The notes beneath the pieces are model-generated. The model did no database searches and was not told where the DNA came from. It saw only the letters and a list, made by a program, of their open reading frames with translations. Positions 63,006 through 64,000 of a stretch of DNA of 64,000 nucleotides are shown piece by piece; within the stretch, counting starts at the first letter, position 1, and each line of letters begins with the position of its first letter. Location of the stretch: positions 1 to 64,000 of the forward strand of contig JBMOJH010000003.1 in assembly GCA_049316905.1 (NCBI GenBank), given 5' to 3'. A program made the translations under genes and the position numbers. The stretch is from CAIPVR01 sp049316905 (GTDB lineage Bacteria > Actinomycetota > Acidimicrobiia > Acidimicrobiales > Microtrichaceae).

Positions 63006-63841
63006 GTGGGAACGACGCGGCCCCCGATCCGACGACGGACGTGACCGCGGGGCTGGCGGGCCTCCGGTGCATCCGGGTGGCGCGCGACGGCGACGTGCTC
63101 GTGTGCACGATCGACCATCCCGACTCCGATCTGAACGCGGTGGACGCCACGCTGCACCACGAGCTGGCCACGCTGTTCCGGGCGCTCCGGAGGGAGCGGA
63201 CCGCCCGAGCGGTGCTGCTCACCGGTGCGGGCCGGGCCTTCTGCGCGGGTGGGGACCTGGCCTGGTTCCCGGAACTGCGCTCCACCGAGGCACTCGACGC
63301 GCTGCGCCTCGACGCCCGCCAGATGATCTGGGACCTCCTCGACGTGGAGCTGCCCGTGGTGTGCGCGCTCAACGGCCACGCCATGGGCCTCGGGGCGAGC
63401 ATCGCGCTGCTGTGCGACCTCGTCGTGGCCGCCGAGGGGGCCCGCATCGGCGACCCGCACGTCCGAATGGGGCTGGTGGCCGGCGACGGCGGGGCCGTGA
63501 TCTGGCCGATGGTGCTCGGGCCGGCCCGGGCCAAGGAGCACCTGCTCCTCGGCGACCCGCTCACCGCGGCCGACGCGGAGCGGCTGGGCCTGGTCAACCG
63601 GGTCGTGCCGGCTGACGAGGTGCGCGCCACGGCGATGGAACTGGCCCGGCGGCTGGCGGCCGGTCCGCCGCTGGCGGTGCGAGGGACGAAGGTGGCGGTG
63701 AACCAGCAGCTCCGCGCTGCGCTGCTCGCCAGCTTCGACCTGTCGACGGCGCTCGAGCTGTCGACGTTCCACTCCGAGGACCATGCCGAGGCGGTGGCTG
63801 CGGCGGTGGAGAAGCGCCCGCCCGGGTTCCGCGGCCGCTGA
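63002..63841 (+). CDS. Enoyl-CoA hydratase/isomerase family protein
   Basis: 279 residues, crotonase fold. The oxyanion hole is in LTGAGRAFCAGGDLAWF and in LNGHAMGLGASIALLCDL. The position usually held by a catalytic Glu reads MGLVAGDGGAVIWPM, where the acidic residue is Asp. ATG 63002 overlaps the FadE-like stop (ATGA). Hydration or isomerisation of an enoyl-CoA made by the upstream dehydrogenase is the simplest role. Confidence 0.88.
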   Translation: MSGNDAAPDPTTDVTAGLAGLRCIRVARDGDVLVCTIDHPDSDLNAVDATLHHELATLFRALRRERTARAVLLTGAGRAFCAGGDLAWFPELRSTEALDALRLDARQMIWDLLDVELPVVCALNGHAMGLGASIALLCDLVVAAEGARIGDPHVRMGLVAGDGGAVIWPMVLGPARAKEHLLLGDPLTAADAERLGLVNRVVPADEVRATAMELARRLAAGPPLAVRGTKVAVNQQLRAALLASFDLSTALELSTFHSEDHAEAVAAAVEKRPPGFRGR

Positions 63842-63943
63842 GGCGGCCCTCCTGCCACGTCTGCGGAGGTTGGAGCGGCGCAGGGGCGACCGAGGACCCC
63901 TATGTCCCGGGGGCGGGGTCAGTGGACCGGCGCGACGGTGTGC

Positions 63944-63949
63944 CACCCT
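63944..63949 (+). promoter_or_regulatory. Candidate -10 of a leaderless gene at the window end
   Basis: CACCCT lies 6 bases before GTG 63956; weak at the first base but with the usual geometry. Confidence 0.3.
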
Positions 63950-63955
63950 GTCGCC

Positions 63956-64000
63956 GTGCACCTCGTCGTCGTCACCGATGCCACCGAACGCGGCGGCGCG
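63956..64000 (+). CDS. Start of a further gene, cut off by the window
   Basis: GTG 63956 opens a frame reading VHLVVVTDATERGGA to the last base. The hydrophobic strand followed by TDATERGGA is typical of a Rossmann or glycosyltransferase N terminus, but 15 codons are too few to assign. GC-rich third positions support coding. Confidence 0.4.
   Translation, partial: MHLVVVTDATERGGA

Overview
The window is about 72% GC with strong GC bias at third codon positions. It looks like chromosomal DNA of an actinobacterium, most likely of the class Acidimicrobiia. The supports are a WhiB7-like regulator with an AT-hook tail, the ClpS-DUF2017 pair, a tRNA Glu-Asp-Phe cluster, small-type PurL with PurS and PurQ, a caa3-type cytochrome oxidase with ctaA and ctaB divergent, an AftB-like membrane glycosyltransferase, and many leaderless genes. 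The class assignment is inference. I see no insertion sequence, phage, plasmid or CRISPR signal, and no gene-free stretch exceeds 300 bases.

Layout. 1-3904: clpB, then a membrane protein preceded by a 12-codon leaderless micro-ORF. 4025-21723: a purine biosynthesis region carrying purA, purD, purK, purE, purB, purC, purS, purQ, purL, purF and purM. It is interspersed with a 2-hydroxyacid dehydrogenase, a small zinc-finger protein, an unknown basic coiled-coil protein, a large propeller lipoprotein and a glutamyl-Q tRNA(Asp) synthetase. purN and purH are not in the window. 21894-28748: tandem pirins, an unassigned enzyme-like protein, a 56-residue membrane protein coupled to pyrE, an ACT-malic enzyme and a GT-C glycosyltransferase. 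28752-31262 (minus): an acyltransferase, three tRNAs, a DUF2017 protein and ClpS.

31273-40884 holds aerobic respiration: ctaA (minus), ctaB, and a long plus-strand run. That run begins with a COX1-like and a COX3-like protein that have both lost the metal-ligand or signature histidines, followed by a membrane protein with a subunit-IV-like segment. The canonical ctaC (with fused cytochrome c), ctaD, ctaE and a small subunit IV come next. The inert-looking COX1/COX3 pair is the most unusual content of the window.

40974-57600: an ABC exporter with a HAD phosphatase, serS, a methyltransferase, a second propeller lipoprotein (paralogue of the one at 16010) beside a 915-residue secreted protein, and pdxH. 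Next come an LCIB-like carbonic-anhydrase-family protein, a poly-gamma-glutamate hydrolase family protein, CcdA and a TlpA-like thioredoxin. They are followed by a whiB7-like gene with an elaborate leader (16-bp operator-like repeats, a 67-codon upstream ORF, a strong terminator, four 15-bp repeats), a metallo-beta-lactamase-fold protein, orn, dut and a site-2 protease. 57733-63841: six genes joined by 1- or 4-base overlaps (nitroreductase, amidase, nitroreductase, two acyl-CoA-dehydrogenase-family proteins, enoyl-CoA hydratase), probably one uncharacterised catabolic or tailoring pathway. A further gene begins at 63956 and runs off the end.

A recurring signal is a TANNNT hexamer placed exactly 6 or 7 bases before the start codon, with no ribosome binding site. 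It occurs at 13 or more genes and was used here to choose starts; it implies widespread leaderless transcription.
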